From assembly GCF_004917075.1 (NCBI RefSeq), contig NZ_SSYB01000001.1, forward strand, positions 372,001 to 436,000: a DNA stretch of 64,000 nt, in the 5' to 3' direction. This DNA comes from Geomonas edaphica (GTDB lineage: Bacteria; Desulfobacterota; Desulfuromonadia; Geobacterales; Geobacteraceae). The position numbers and the translations under genes are program-made. The notes under the pieces are model-generated. The model was not told where the DNA came from. It worked only from the letters and a program-made list of their open reading frames with translations, and ran no database searches. This document shows positions 45,804 to 56,674 of the stretch, piece after piece. The stretch's first letter is position 1, and the number at the start of each line of letters is the position of its first letter.

Positions 45804-46907
45804 CTATTTCTTCAGCTTCTTGACGACCGCAGCGATGACGTGATGGGCGTCGTTCACAGCGGTGTAGATCAGGTTCGGATGGCGCTCTTCCTGGATGGCG
45901 CCTTTGCTGATGCGCATGTAGGAAGGGGAGATCGCACCGCCGATCACGTAAACCCCTTTTCTGGTCGACTCGAAATCGGCGGTGAGCAGCAGCAGCCGGT
46001 CACCTTCCTTGGCGACTTGGCAGACACCCTCGGCGCAGGCGATGGTCTGAACCCCGATCTTGTCGTAGATGGTAGTGGGGCCCTGGCTGCCGATGCAGGC
46101 GATGACGTTCTTCATCGGGAAACTCATGGCATGGTAGCGCTCGATTCCGCCGGCGATCTTGTCTTCGCTGACCCTGATCACCAGCCGGTCGACCCCCTCG
46201 TCGTCCACCTCGCCGATCCTCGGCGTGGCGCCCGGCAAAAGCCTTATATTCCCCCCCAGAAGGATCTCCTCACCCAGACGCTGCGCGGTCTCCTTGTTCA
46301 CGTCAAAGGTCTCGGCAACGTGCGCCCAATAGACCGGCTCCTTGTCGTTCGCGCTCCTCTTCTCCTTAAGGATGGAGATGATCACGTCGGCCGCAGAGTT
46401 TCCGCCTCCGATCACCAGGGTGCGCTTGCCGATGTACTTCTTCGGGTCGTCGAGGGTCTTTGCCACCATCTTCGCGTCGCCGTACACGGAGAGCTCCTTC
46501 GGGATGGAGCTGCCGAAGGCGAGGAGCACCTTTTTCGTCTGGAAGGTGCCGCGCGAGGTGTGCACCTTGAGGTAGTCGCGTCCGTCTTCGATGTTCTCGA
46601 ACTGGGTCTCGGTAAGCACGTTCAACCCCTCGTGCTGGACGAAGTGCTGCACGTACTGGATGTACTTCTCCACGGTCACCGGCTTGTCGGGCGGGCGGAG
46701 TTCCTCCACCAGGAACGGCTCGGGGTTCTCCTTGGGTTTAGACGGGTAGACGTTCTTCCCTTCGGGGTAGGTGTTGGCGATGCCCTGGAAGATTGCCTTG
46801 CCGGATTCGATCAGCAGGTGCGTGAGACCATGCTTGTGGCAGAGGTACGCCGCAGCTACGCCACCGGGGCCGCCACCGACGATAAGCACATCATATTTTT
46901 GATCCAT
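45804..46907 (-). CDS. FAD-dependent pyridine nucleotide oxidoreductase
   Basis: A 367-aa flavoprotein. The FAD-binding motif is VLIVGGGPGGVAAAY at the N-terminus and the NAD(P)H motif TLVIGGGNSAADV lies near residue 190. It lacks the redox CxxC of thioredoxin reductases, so it resembles the YpdA-like or ferredoxin-NADP reductase-like branch. GVYVIGGAISPSYMR near the end closes the FAD site. Electron partner is unknown. No linked partner gene is visible. Confidence 0.75.
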   Translation of the reverse strand: MDQKYDVLIVGGGPGGVAAAYLCHKHGLTHLLIESGKAIFQGIANTYPEGKNVYPSKPKENPEPFLVEELRPPDKPVTVEKYIQYVQHFVQHEGLNVLTETQFENIEDGRDYLKVHTSRGTFQTKKVLLAFGSSIPKELSVYGDAKMVAKTLDDPKKYIGKRTLVIGGGNSAADVIISILKEKRSANDKEPVYWAHVAETFDVNKETAQRLGEEILLGGNIRLLPGATPRIGEVDDEGVDRLVIRVSEDKIAGGIERYHAMSFPMKNVIACIGSQGPTTIYDKIGVQTIACAEGVCQVAKEGDRLLLLTADFESTRKGVYVIGGAISPSYMRISKGAIQEERHPNLIYTAVNDAHHVIAAVVKKLKK

Positions 46908-47073
46908 GTTTTCCTCTTGGATAGCAAGATTGGTTGTTGTTGCAACGGTTCAAATATACACGGTTCAATACCCGCTTCAAAGCAATAATGAGAAGCGTAC
47001 TTGGCAAAGCCTTACCATCGGGTAGTATATGGATGTTCCCTTGAACAACAACACACCTAAAGGAGGAGGGGCC

Positions 47074-47430
47074 ATGGCCGATCGGGATAACAAGGTGATG
47101 GTTGGAGCGCTCATGCTCTTGGCAGGCGGCATCATCGGCGCGGGGGTCGCGCTTTTGTACGCGCCGCAAAGCGGCCAGAAAACCCGCAAGGATATCTCCC
47201 GCTACGCGAAGAAGGCGCGGCGCAAAGGGGAGGAGGCGCTGGAGGCGGTTGAGGATTTCACCGAGCAGGTGACCGATATGGCCGAGGCGATGGGCGATCG
47301 CGCGGCAGAGATCCTCGACCGCGGCAAGGACATGGCCTACGGCGCCAAGAAGAACCTTTTGAAAGCCCTGGAGGACGGGGAGGCGCGTCTTACCAAGGAG
47401 AGGGCACGCCTGGCGAAGATGATCGGGTAG
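47074..47430 (+). CDS. YtxH-family membrane protein, longer paralogue
   Basis: 118 aa from ATG 47074, with AAAGGAGG 7 nt upstream. A hydrophobic segment (VGALMLLAGGIIGAGVALLYAP) leads into SGQKTRKDISRY and a long charged helix, the YtxH pattern. Such proteins are often stress-induced. It shares the LxxGAxxxxGxALLxxPxxG plan with the gene at 42051. It stands alone, followed by a strong terminator. Confidence 0.75.
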   Translation: MADRDNKVMVGALMLLAGGIIGAGVALLYAPQSGQKTRKDISRYAKKARRKGEEALEAVEDFTEQVTDMAEAMGDRAAEILDRGKDMAYGAKKNLLKALEDGEARLTKERARLAKMIG

Positions 47431-47467
47431 AAGGCAAAGGCAGGACGCAAAGAGCGGCATCCAAAGG

Positions 47468-47507
47468 AAAAGGCCCCGCATCGGAAACGATGTCGGGGCC
47501 TTTTTTT
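47468..47507 (+). terminator. strong intrinsic terminator between converging genes
   Basis: AAAAGGCCCCG (47468-47478) pairs with CGGGGCC (47494-47500) and seven T follow (47501-47507). It ends the YtxH transcript; the A-run at 47468 also suits the opposite purC transcript. Confidence 0.85.
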
Positions 47508-47533
47508 ATCCAAAGCCGGTCCAGGTCGGTAGG

Positions 47534-48427
47534 CTAGGGCGCCTTCATCCCGGTCAGCTTTACCAGCGCTTCCATGTACTTCTCGCCGGTCTTCTGAACG
47601 ATCTCGGCGGGAAGCGGCGGGGCAGGGGCGGTCTTGCCCCAGTCCAGGGTCTCAAGGTAGTCCCTCAGGAACTGCTTGTCGAAGGATGGCTGCGGGCCGC
47701 CCGGCTTGTAGCTCTCTTTGGGCCAGAAGCGGCTGGAGTCCGGCGTCATGCACTCGTCGATGATGATCAGCTCGCCGTCGTAGATGCCGTACTCGAACTT
47801 GGTGTCGGCGATGATGATCCCTTTCTCGTCGGCCAGGTCGCGGGCCTTCTCGTAGATCTTGAGCGTCACGTTGCGCACCTTCTCTGAGATCTCTTTCCCG
47901 CAGATGTTGCACATCTCTTCGAAAGAGATGTTCTCGTCGTGGGTGCCGAGCTCTGCCTTGGTGGAGGGGGTGAAGATCGGCTGCGGCAGGCGGTCGCTTT
48001 CCTTGAGCCCCTCGGGGAGCTTAATGCCGCAGATGGAGCCGGTCTTTTGGTAGTCCTTCCAGCCGGAACCGGAGATGTAGCCGCGCACGATGCACTCAGC
48101 GGCCAAAGGCTTCGCCTTCTTCACCCACATGGAGCGACCTTTCAGGGTCTCAGCGTAGGGCTGGCACTCCTTCGGGAAATCGGCCACATCGGTGGAGATG
48201 ATGTGGTTCTTGATGATGCCTTCCATTTGGCGGAACCAGTAGGCGGAGATCTGGGTAAGCACGTAACCCTTGTTGGGGATCCCTTCGTTCATGATGACGT
48301 CGAACGCGGAGATCCTGTCGGTGGTGACGATGAGCAGCGTCTCCCCGAGGTCGTAGATGTCGCGCACCTTCCCGCGTGCGGCAAGCTTCAGGCCGGGGAA
48401 GTCAGTGTTGAGTACCGGTGTAGTCAT
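47534..48427 (-). CDS. purC: SAICAR synthetase, purine biosynthesis
   Basis: A 297-aa phosphoribosylaminoimidazole-succinocarboxamide synthase. It joins CAIR and aspartate using ATP in de novo purine synthesis. Family motifs [44 protein letters not shown] and [16 protein letters not shown] are all present. Length is that of the longer, yeast-like bacterial form. It is a single gene here, with ppiD downstream of its promoter region, transcribed the same way. Confidence 0.95.
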   Translation of the reverse strand: MTTPVLNTDFPGLKLAARGKVRDIYDLGETLLIVTTDRISAFDVIMNEGIPNKGYVLTQISAYWFRQMEGIIKNHIISTDVADFPKECQPYAETLKGRSMWVKKAKPLAAECIVRGYISGSGWKDYQKTGSICGIKLPEGLKESDRLPQPIFTPSTKAELGTHDENISFEEMCNICGKEISEKVRNVTLKIYEKARDLADEKGIIIADTKFEYGIYDGELIIIDECMTPDSSRFWPKESYKPGGPQPSFDKQFLRDYLETLDWGKTAPAPPLPAEIVQKTGEKYMEALVKLTGMKAP

Positions 48428-48539
48428 TGGTGCATTCTCCTTTTATGGTTCGCCTTGAGCGTGAAAAGTGAAAGGTGAAGAGTGCACCTTGCACCCTCCA
48501 CCTCACACTTGAAAGCTGTTGACGCTTCCGTTTGACCCG

Positions 48540-50117
48540 TTAGTCCTGCAGCACCAGCGGGTTGATATCGATCTTGGCCTTGTCGCGCAGACCTTTGACC
48601 CACTTCTCAAGCACTTCCTGCTGCTTCTTCGGAAGGAGGGTAGCCTTGATGCCGGCGGCCTTGGCGGCGAGGTCGGCAAGAGGCGCCTCGGCGCGGGACT
48701 TAAGGCTCACCGCATACCAGCGGTCGCCGACCTTGAAGGGCTGCTTCGCGGCCTGGTTCGGAGCGGTGAGCGTGAAGGCGGCTTCCATGAGCTCCGGCGA
48801 GGTGCCGATGGTCGGCACGGCACCGGTCGCGGCATAGCCGAAACTGCCGGTGGACTTGGCGGCGCCGCCCTTGGCGAGCTGCTGCAGTGCTTCCTCGGCC
48901 TTCTTCTTGGCGAGCTCGGCGGCCTTAGCCTCAACCGCTTTCGCCTCGACGGCCGACTTGATCTGTGCCAGCGGGGGGACGGCAGCCGGTTTCTTGTCCA
49001 GTACCTTGACGAGGTAGATCCCTTTTGCGGTCTCCACCGGGCCACCCAGTTCACCCTGCTTGATGGCGAAGGCGCGGGCGATTACCTCGTTTTCGCCGGC
49101 AAGTGCTGCCGCCGGGGCCTTGGCGGTGAAGAGCGCGGTCTTCTCCACCTTGCTGCCGAGGGCTGCTGCGGCGGCGTCGATGTCGCCGGTAGCCTTGAAT
49201 TTGTTGGCAGCCTCGGCCGCTTTCTCGTATGCCTCTTTGGCTGCTTTCTGCTTCTGGGCGTCCGCGGTGGCCTGATCCTTCACCTCGGAGAAGGGCAGGA
49301 TGCCGCCCTTACCCTGGTAGCGGTCGATGTTTTTCTGGTAGTAGGTCTGCGCCTCTTCGGGGGTGACCGTCGCCTTGCCTGCTGCCTGGGCGGGGTTTAC
49401 CAAGGTGTAGGCCACGGAGACCTGCTCCGGGGTCTTGAACTCGTTCTGGTGATCCTGCAGGTAGGTGGTGAGCTCCTGGTCGGTCAGCTTGATGCCACCT
49501 TTGACGTCGGCAGGGGAGAAGGAAACGTAGGCGAGGTCGACCTTGTCGTTTTGTTTCTTGAAGGCGTCCTTCACTTCGGCGTCGGTAACCGTGGCACCCA
49601 TCTTCACCTTGTTACGCGCCTTCGCAAGCAGCATCTCCTGCTCCTGGGCCTCCTCGAATTCCTTCGGGGTGAGGCGGTTCGCCTTGAGGGTCTGCTGGTA
49701 GAGGTTGAAGTCGAAGGCGCCGTTGTTCTGGAAGGCGGGGATCTTGGCGATCTCGGCCGCGACCTCGTCCTTGTTTACCTTCACGCCCATTTTCTTCGCT
49801 TCGTTGAAGATGAGCACGTTATCGATAAGGGTGTCGATGGTGAGCTTCTTGATCCCCATCTGTTTTTCCATCTCGGGGGTGAGGGTTTTACCGTAGATCT
49901 GCTCATAGAGACCGCGGGTGCGGTAGTAACTCTTCTGGAACTCGTCCAGGCTGATCTTCGTGCCGTTGACGGACGCCGCATAACTTTTGCCGCCACGCTG
50001 ACCGTCGCCACCTTTGCCCCAGACCAGGAAGATGGTTCCTATGAAAGAGAGAACGATGACAACAAAGACGATCTTGATGACGATCGACTGCTTATACTTC
50101 CTCATTACGCCTAGCAT
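48540..50117 (-). CDS. ppiD: PpiD-like membrane-anchored peptidyl-prolyl isomerase
   Basis: About 525 aa from the ATG at 50117. The frame extends to a GTG at 50138, but those codons include the ribosome site AAAGGAG. An N-terminal membrane anchor (VIKIVFVVIVLSFIGTIFLVW) is followed by a SurA_N-like helical region (about 35-170) and a diverged parvulin region (about 250-400). It acts in the periplasm on newly exported proteins. The parvulin signature is weak, as in E. coli PpiD. It is divergent from mreB. Confidence 0.8.
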   Translation of the reverse strand: MLGVMRKYKQSIVIKIVFVVIVLSFIGTIFLVWGKGGDGQRGGKSYAASVNGTKISLDEFQKSYYRTRGLYEQIYGKTLTPEMEKQMGIKKLTIDTLIDNVLIFNEAKKMGVKVNKDEVAAEIAKIPAFQNNGAFDFNLYQQTLKANRLTPKEFEEAQEQEMLLAKARNKVKMGATVTDAEVKDAFKKQNDKVDLAYVSFSPADVKGGIKLTDQELTTYLQDHQNEFKTPEQVSVAYTLVNPAQAAGKATVTPEEAQTYYQKNIDRYQGKGGILPFSEVKDQATADAQKQKAAKEAYEKAAEAANKFKATGDIDAAAAALGSKVEKTALFTAKAPAAALAGENEVIARAFAIKQGELGGPVETAKGIYLVKVLDKKPAAVPPLAQIKSAVEAKAVEAKAAELAKKKAEEALQQLAKGGAAKSTGSFGYAATGAVPTIGTSPELMEAAFTLTAPNQAAKQPFKVGDRWYAVSLKSRAEAPLADLAAKAAGIKATLLPKKQQEVLEKWVKGLRDKAKIDINPLVLQD

Positions 50118-50288
50118 TCGGGTTCGGCTCCTTTGCACACAAAATTGACGCCATTAGATTAGTTCAAGAGACGCGAATGATAATATAATTTAATCGCAAA
50201 AGCAACGGTAGAATGAAGCGGTATACGTCCAATGTTTCAGCGCCCTGTCAGCCAGTAGACGGGTTTTCTTTCTTGCAAGGGTGTGTAG

Positions 50289-51401
<1,113 letters not shown>

Positions 51402-51445
51402 GCCCGATCGCGCTCCAATCCGCCGTTTCTACCAGAGGGATTTTC

Positions 51446-52459
51446 ATGACCGACGCTATCGTAGACGTCATCATACCCGTTTGGAACCGGCCCGAAGAGA
51501 CTCGAAACTGCCTGGTCAACCTGATCAACCACACCCCGAACGCCCGCTTCATCATCGTGGATTGCGGCTCAGAGCGCGACACCGAGAGGATGCTGCAGGA
51601 GTTTGCCGACGCCCTGGACGAACGCGCCCTTTTGATGCGTGACGACAGCAACATCGGGTTCGTGCGCGCAGCAAACCGCGGTTTCGAGAGTTCCGAGGCG
51701 CCGTTTCTGGCCCTGATGCGCAGCACCAGCATAGTAATGGCGGGGTGGTTCGAGCCGCTTTTGCAGTTCGCACACACCCATGCCGACGCCGGGATAATGC
51801 TTCCCTGTCTTGACCCGGGCGACCCCTGCGACCTCCCGCGCGAGGTTGTCAGCGGCTCCTTCGCCGCCATGGCCGTGCGCCGCGAGCTCTACCGCAAGAT
51901 CGGAGGGTTCGACGAGACGATGGACGGCGGAGCCTGGTGCCTTAGGGACTTCACCATGCGTGCCTGCGCCGAAGGGTTTCGCACCGTGCAGGTCCCCGGT
52001 CCCACGGTGAGCCACCATGACGAGGCGCCGCTTGGTTCCGTGCAGCGCCGCCGCGAGACCCTGTTGCGGAGCATCTCCCTTTTCAAGGAGCGCTGGGGGG
52101 AGGGGAGCAACTTCCTCGTCTACGTCCCTAAGGGGGTCGAGGCTTCGCTTCTCGAGCAGAAGCTGGAACTACTGGTGGAGGGGGCCCGGCACGGCGACTG
52201 CTACACGGTGCTCCTTCCGTTCGCGCTGCATCAGCAGGCCCGGCAGCAAGGGCTTGCCGCACTGCATGAAAACGTGAAACTGGTGGCGCTGCCTCGCATC
52301 GCCCTGGACGGCATGAAGCGCCGCCTCTACGAGAAGCTTCTCGCCGCTTCTCCCGACACGATGCCGGTGATCGCCGTGGACGGACTTGCCTTGCCGTGGA
52401 GCGAGCAGTACCTGTCGTTTTCGCAGCTTGCCGAGCGGATCAAATCGCGCGCCCACTAG
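51446..52459 (+). CDS. family 2 glycosyltransferase
   Basis: A 337-aa GT-A glycosyltransferase. DVIIPVWNRPEETRNCL starts the nucleotide-binding domain, and VDCGSERDT and the MRSTSIVMAGWFEPL segment follow. GGFDETMDGGAWCLRDF is the typical end of the catalytic domain, with a C-terminal extension of about 120 residues. It precedes gmhA and gmhB, so a part in lipopolysaccharide core or O-chain assembly is likely. The sugar is not known. Confidence 0.75.
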   Translation: MTDAIVDVIIPVWNRPEETRNCLVNLINHTPNARFIIVDCGSERDTERMLQEFADALDERALLMRDDSNIGFVRAANRGFESSEAPFLALMRSTSIVMAGWFEPLLQFAHTHADAGIMLPCLDPGDPCDLPREVVSGSFAAMAVRRELYRKIGGFDETMDGGAWCLRDFTMRACAEGFRTVQVPGPTVSHHDEAPLGSVQRRRETLLRSISLFKERWGEGSNFLVYVPKGVEASLLEQKLELLVEGARHGDCYTVLLPFALHQQARQQGLAALHENVKLVALPRIALDGMKRRLYEKLLAASPDTMPVIAVDGLALPWSEQYLSFSQLAERIKSRAH

Positions 52460-52495
52460 AGGCCGCTTGGCAGCACACAAAAAGTCGGAGGGTTG

Positions 52496-53065
52496 ATGAA
52501 AGACGAGATCAGGGCCCAGCTCCAGGCCCACATCCAGGTCATGACGGCGCTCGAAAGGGACCTTACTCCCGCCATAGAGAGCGCCGTTTCCCTTTTGGCT
52601 GAGGCGTTGAAGGATGGGCGCAAACTGATCGTAATGGGCAACGGCGGCTCCGCAGCGGATGCCCAGCATTTCGTTGCCGAGATAGTCGGGCGTTTCAAGC
52701 TCGAGCGCCGCGCGCTTCCCGCCATAGCTCTCAGCACCGACACCTCGATCCTCACCGCGGTCGGCAACGATTACGGCTTCGACCAGATCTTCGCACGGCA
52801 GGTCGAGGCGCACGCGCGTCCCGGTGACGTCGTCGTCGGCATTTCCACGAGCGGCAACTCGCCGAACGTGCAGATCGCCCTCGAGGCAGCGCGGCGGCTT
52901 GGGGCCCGGACCGTGGCGCTTCTGGGCAAGGACGGCGGCAGCATCAAGGGTGTCGCAGAACTTTCCCTGATCGTCCCCAGCAACGACACGCCCCGCATCC
53001 AGGAGGGGCACATCACCATGATCCACATCATTTGCGACCTCGTTGAGCGCGGGTTGTTTCTTTAA
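52496..53065 (+). CDS. gmhA: sedoheptulose 7-phosphate isomerase
   Basis: A 189-aa SIS-domain isomerase, which makes D-glycero-D-manno-heptose 7-phosphate, the first step of ADP-heptose for lipopolysaccharide. [13 protein letters not shown] and [13 protein letters not shown] are diagnostic. GGAGG sits just before ATG 52496. It is followed at 33 bp by gmhB, the third-step enzyme. The kinase/adenylyltransferase gene (hldE) is not in the window. Confidence 0.9.
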   Translation: MKDEIRAQLQAHIQVMTALERDLTPAIESAVSLLAEALKDGRKLIVMGNGGSAADAQHFVAEIVGRFKLERRALPAIALSTDTSILTAVGNDYGFDQIFARQVEAHARPGDVVVGISTSGNSPNVQIALEAARRLGARTVALLGKDGGSIKGVAELSLIVPSNDTPRIQEGHITMIHIICDLVERGLFL

Positions 53066-53098
53066 CAGGCGGCTGACGAGCCGGAAGGGCCAGGCATC

Positions 53099-53683
53099 AT
53101 GGGCAAGCATCGGGCGGTTTTTCTCGACAGGGACGGGACCATCAACGAAGAGGTGCAGTATCTAAGCCGTGTGGAGGATTTCCGCCTCATCCCGGGCGTC
53201 CCCTATGCGCTGCAGCGCCTGAAGGACGCCGGTTTTCTCCTGGTCGTCGTCACGAACCAGTCCGGCATCGGACGCGGGCTCTACGACGAGGCGGCGCTGC
53301 ACGCGATCCACGACAAGATGCACGAGGAACTAAGCAGCTTTGGCATCACCATCGAGGCATGCTACTTCTGCCCGCATCACCCAGAACATGCGGTCGGCGA
53401 CTACCGCGTTGACTGCAGTTGCCGAAAGCCCCTCCCGGGTATGCTGCAGCAGGCGGCGCTCGACCTGGATATCGACCTTTCCGACTCCTATATGATTGGG
53501 GACAAGCTTGGTGACATCGAGGCCGGGCTGAACGCCGGGTGCACCTCCCTCATGGTGCAGACAGGGTACGGCGCCGCAGACTCCGCGAGGCTCCCGGAGG
53601 GGGTGCTTGCCTACCCGGGGCTGCAGGAAGCGGTCGAGGCGATATACGAGCGGGAGGGGAAGGGGAAACGCCCCGGGCGCTAA
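53099..53683 (+). CDS. gmhB: heptose 1,7-bisphosphate phosphatase
   Basis: A 194-aa HAD-type phosphatase that removes the 7-phosphate in ADP-heptose synthesis. VFLDRDGTINEE supplies the nucleophile and general acid, VVTNQSGIGRG the second HAD motif, and YMIGDKLGDIEAG the last. A zinc-binding loop (CYFCPHHPEHAVGDYRVDCSC, here by residues about 92-112) is typical of the family. It lies directly after gmhA and 18 bp before the large unknown gene. Confidence 0.9.
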   Translation: MGKHRAVFLDRDGTINEEVQYLSRVEDFRLIPGVPYALQRLKDAGFLLVVVTNQSGIGRGLYDEAALHAIHDKMHEELSSFGITIEACYFCPHHPEHAVGDYRVDCSCRKPLPGMLQQAALDLDIDLSDSYMIGDKLGDIEAGLNAGCTSLMVQTGYGAADSARLPEGVLAYPGLQEAVEAIYEREGKGKRPGR

Positions 53684-53701
53684 AGGCAAAGGGGCCTCAC
53701 C

Positions 53702-55849
53702 ATGAAGCCGTTCCAGCAGATCTTTCCCGGCGCCCAGGCGCCTGCCATGACCCTGGAGGTCGCGCACCAAAGCGGCCGGATCCCACAGGGAAAATACACC
53801 TTCCTGGAGTGTTTCTGCACGCGACCCGCGTGCGACTGCCGCCGTGTCGTGCTCCTGGTGATCGACGGGAAGATGCGGCACAGAGCGCAGATTCACCTCT
53901 CCCTCGACGACGAGGGTCCCTTCAGCGGTCCTCACCTCGATCCCGTAAGCTACCAGGCCCCCTACGCCGACGAACTCCTCGACTTCTGCGTCCATTCCCT
54001 CAACTCGTGTCCCGACTGGTTTGAACGCCTGCAGCGGCACTACGGCGAGGTGCGCGGACTTGTCGACGGCAGGCCCTACTGCGGAAAGCCTTTCCCGCTC
54101 CCAGGTGAACTTTTCTTTCGCGCCATGCCGTCGCCTGACCTCGAGAGCTCGCTAAGGGAGTCACTGAGGCATGACGGCAGGCTCTGCGGTTCGCGTGTAC
54201 GTCCGGACGCGGGCAAGGCGCTTAACGGGATCGAGCGGCTCGTGGAGCTCTCCCTCCAGGCGGGGGGGGATGCATCGGTGGCCGTTACCCTCGCCCTGCG
54301 CGAGGAACTGCACCGGCACCTGCTGGCGAACCCGCCCGCGTGTGAGGAACTGGCGGCACTGCTTGCCGGCCTTTCCGGCGACCCCGATGAAGCCCAGGAG
54401 CGTGCCGCAGCGCTGAGGCTCTTGCGGCATACCCTCGATTTCTACACCGTCGAGGCTCAAGGGGGGCTCCCAGGGGCCAGGCAGCAGATGCAAAGGCTGC
54501 AAAGGGCGCTTTTGTCGCGTGTTTTTCACGACGACGCCCCGGCACTGCTGCAGCGCGATGTGATCGCCGTTCTCGCCGAGGCGCGCGTGCCGCTCATGCC
54601 CGAACTGGAGCGCATGATTTCAGGTGACGCTTTCCCGCAAGAGGTGGGGGAGCCGTTTCTCCCCGGCGTGATGAAGCGCCTCGCCGCGTCCGGCCTGGTT
54701 TCGCCTTTCGATGGTGCCGACGAGATGCTGGGGCTCTTCGCCCTGAGCGACGCCGAGATGCTCCCAGGTCTTGTCTGGGAGATGCTCAGCGCGGACACCC
54801 CGCTTCTGCGCGACATCGCCGCGCTCTTTCTTTTCAACGGGGATACGGAGTTGTCGCGGGGCGTCGCCCGCATGCTGGCGGCGGTCGAGGGGGGGAGCAT
54901 CACGCCCGAGACGCTCAGCCGTCTCATCGTCACGCGCAACTGGTTCGACGACCCGGTGCGCGGCTGTATCGACGAGGCCATCGGCAACGCCCGCAAGGCG
55001 CGGGTTGCCTGCGCCCACTTGCCGCCCCCATCGGAGGTCGACGTCCTTGCCGGCCCCCTTGACGGTGCCGGGAACCAACTCTTTTACGCCGTGGCTCCCG
55101 ACTCCGGCGGTCACGCAGGGTGTACCGTTTCGCTGCAGGAAGGCGGCGGGGTGGCCGAATGCACGGTAACCAGGCTCTCTTCCAGGACCGAAGTGGACGC
55201 CTTCCTTGCTGCCGCCCGAAACCGCGGCTGCTGTATCGACTCGAGTCTCGACTACCTCGATCTGCGCATCGCACAGGCCCTGGCGCAGGGGAACGAGCAG
55301 GGTAGGGCGCCCGGGCACTGGCTGGTCCGGTTGGCCGAGATCCTCGGGTGCAACCGCTGGAAGGCGGCGCCGCTTGACGCCCGACTCGAACTTGAAGCGA
55401 TGCTTGAGGAAATGGCGGAGAACACCCCGCTCCTCCTTGAGCCGGCAGAAAAGATCGCCTCGCTTGAAGAGTCCGGGGAGTGGTGCCGCTACCGCGCCCT
55501 CTTCGGGGGATGGAAGGAAGAGGGGAGCGCGGTGACGCGCCTGGTTGTCGGCACGGGCCCCGGCAGCATCAAAAATGTGACGGCCGTCATCGAGCGGCTG
55601 TGCGATCAGTTACTGGAGCAGAAACGTCAAACCCTGATGGATCGGCTGGTTCTGCAGGCGCTATGGCTTAAATCCTCGCCGCAGGCCCCCATCGCCTGGC
55701 AGCGGATGTACCACGTGGCGCAGGCCATGGCCGACCCATCGATAGCACTGAAGGAGATTCCCTTGGCAGTATCCGTAGCAAAGCAGACCTTGAAGGCTTA
55801 CCAGGCGCGCACTGCGTCGCGCGACAGCGCAGAGGGGGACCCGGCATGA
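53702..55849 (+). CDS. large cytoplasmic protein of unknown function
   Basis: A 715-aa protein without a recognised family. An N-terminal part (1-130) holds a cysteine cluster, C37, C39, C44 and C46 (ECFCTRPACDC), which could bind zinc. The rest is mainly helical, with regularly spaced leucines and alanines like HEAT-type scaffolds (about 160-430), then a mixed region. No signal peptide or membrane segment. Translation of the next gene, a TSUP permease, begins in its last codon (ATGA overlap), so the two may work together. The function is not known. Confidence 0.6.
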   Translation: MKPFQQIFPGAQAPAMTLEVAHQSGRIPQGKYTFLECFCTRPACDCRRVVLLVIDGKMRHRAQIHLSLDDEGPFSGPHLDPVSYQAPYADELLDFCVHSLNSCPDWFERLQRHYGEVRGLVDGRPYCGKPFPLPGELFFRAMPSPDLESSLRESLRHDGRLCGSRVRPDAGKALNGIERLVELSLQAGGDASVAVTLALREELHRHLLANPPACEELAALLAGLSGDPDEAQERAAALRLLRHTLDFYTVEAQGGLPGARQQMQRLQRALLSRVFHDDAPALLQRDVIAVLAEARVPLMPELERMISGDAFPQEVGEPFLPGVMKRLAASGLVSPFDGADEMLGLFALSDAEMLPGLVWEMLSADTPLLRDIAALFLFNGDTELSRGVARMLAAVEGGSITPETLSRLIVTRNWFDDPVRGCIDEAIGNARKARVACAHLPPPSEVDVLAGPLDGAGNQLFYAVAPDSGGHAGCTVSLQEGGGVAECTVTRLSSRTEVDAFLAAARNRGCCIDSSLDYLDLRIAQALAQGNEQGRAPGHWLVRLAEILGCNRWKAAPLDARLELEAMLEEMAENTPLLLEPAEKIASLEESGEWCRYRALFGGWKEEGSAVTRLVVGTGPGSIKNVTAVIERLCDQLLEQKRQTLMDRLVLQALWLKSSPQAPIAWQRMYHVAQAMADPSIALKEIPLAVSVAKQTLKAYQARTASRDSAEGDPA

Positions 55850-56607
55850 TCGAGCTCTCCCCGATCCTTTTCCCCATTCTCTTTATTACCGGCGCGGTTG
55901 CCGGACTGATCGACTCCATCGCAGGGGGGGGCGGGCTGATCACCATTCCGGTGCTCCTTGGCATGGGACTTCCCCCGCAGACAGCACTCGGGACCAACAA
56001 GCTGCAGGCGTCATTTGGCTCCTGTAGCGCCATGTTCCACTTCGTTCGGGCGGGAACGGTGAACCTGCGCGACGCGCTTCCCGGCGTCATCTGGACCGCC
56101 GTCGGCGCTATCCTTGGCTCCTACACGGTGCAGCAGATCGACCCCGGGTTCCTGAAAAAGTGCATCCCGTTCCTGCTTTTAGCGATTCTCTGCTACACCA
56201 TCTTCACGCCGAGGCTCGGCGCCGAAGAGGTGCACCCGCGCCTGCCGCGCCGTCTCTTCTATGGCATTGCCGGCCTGGGGCTGGGTTTCTACGACGGCTT
56301 CCTCGGACCGGGCACCGGCTCGTTCTGGGTGATCGCCATCATGCTAGGTCTCGGCTTCGACATGCGCAAGGGGACCGGGTACACCAAGCTCTTCAACTTC
56401 GTGAGCAACATCGTCTCGCTGGTGGTGTTCGTCGCCGGGGGGCACGTGCTTTTGGGGGCGGGGCTTCTCATGGGGGCGGGGCAGGCGGTGGGGGCCAGGG
56501 TTGGCGCGAAGCTCGTGATCCACAAGGGGACCAGGTTCGTCAGGCCGGTGTTCATATGCTCGGTGCTCGCGGTGACGGCGAAGCTTTTTTGGGACAGCTA
56601 CCGGTAG
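55846..56607 (+). CDS. TSUP-family membrane transporter (TauE/SafE type)
   Basis: A 253-aa inner-membrane protein with about eight hydrophobic segments. GAVAGLIDSIAGGGGLITIPVLL near the N-terminus and GFYDGFLGPGTGSFW in the middle are the paired family signatures. Members export or import sulfur-containing or small organic anions such as sulfite, sulfoacetate or thiosulfate. It is coupled by an overlapping start to the orphan gene upstream. A terminator follows at once. Substrate and direction are not determined. Confidence 0.85.
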   Translation: MIELSPILFPILFITGAVAGLIDSIAGGGGLITIPVLLGMGLPPQTALGTNKLQASFGSCSAMFHFVRAGTVNLRDALPGVIWTAVGAILGSYTVQQIDPGFLKKCIPFLLLAILCYTIFTPRLGAEEVHPRLPRRLFYGIAGLGLGFYDGFLGPGTGSFWVIAIMLGLGFDMRKGTGYTKLFNFVSNIVSLVVFVAGGHVLLGAGLLMGAGQAVGARVGAKLVIHKGTRFVRPVFICSVLAVTAKLFWDSYR

Positions 56608-56610
56608 GGG

Positions 56611-56645
56611 AAAGGGGACCGCGCCACAGGTGCCGGTCCCCTTTT
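56611..56645 (+). terminator. intrinsic terminator
   Basis: AAAGGGGACCG (56611-56621) pairs with CGGTCCCCTTT (56634-56644), and another T follows. It ends the TSUP transcript and may also serve the converging gene at 56675. Confidence 0.85.
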
Positions 56646-56674
56646 CGCAGGGTGGGGCGGGGCATCTCCCCCCG

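Noticed and set aside
45783-50114. Long open frames opposite the oxidoreductase, purC and ppiD genes
   Set aside because: Antisense shadows caused by high GC at third codon positions; the opposite strand carries clear protein families.
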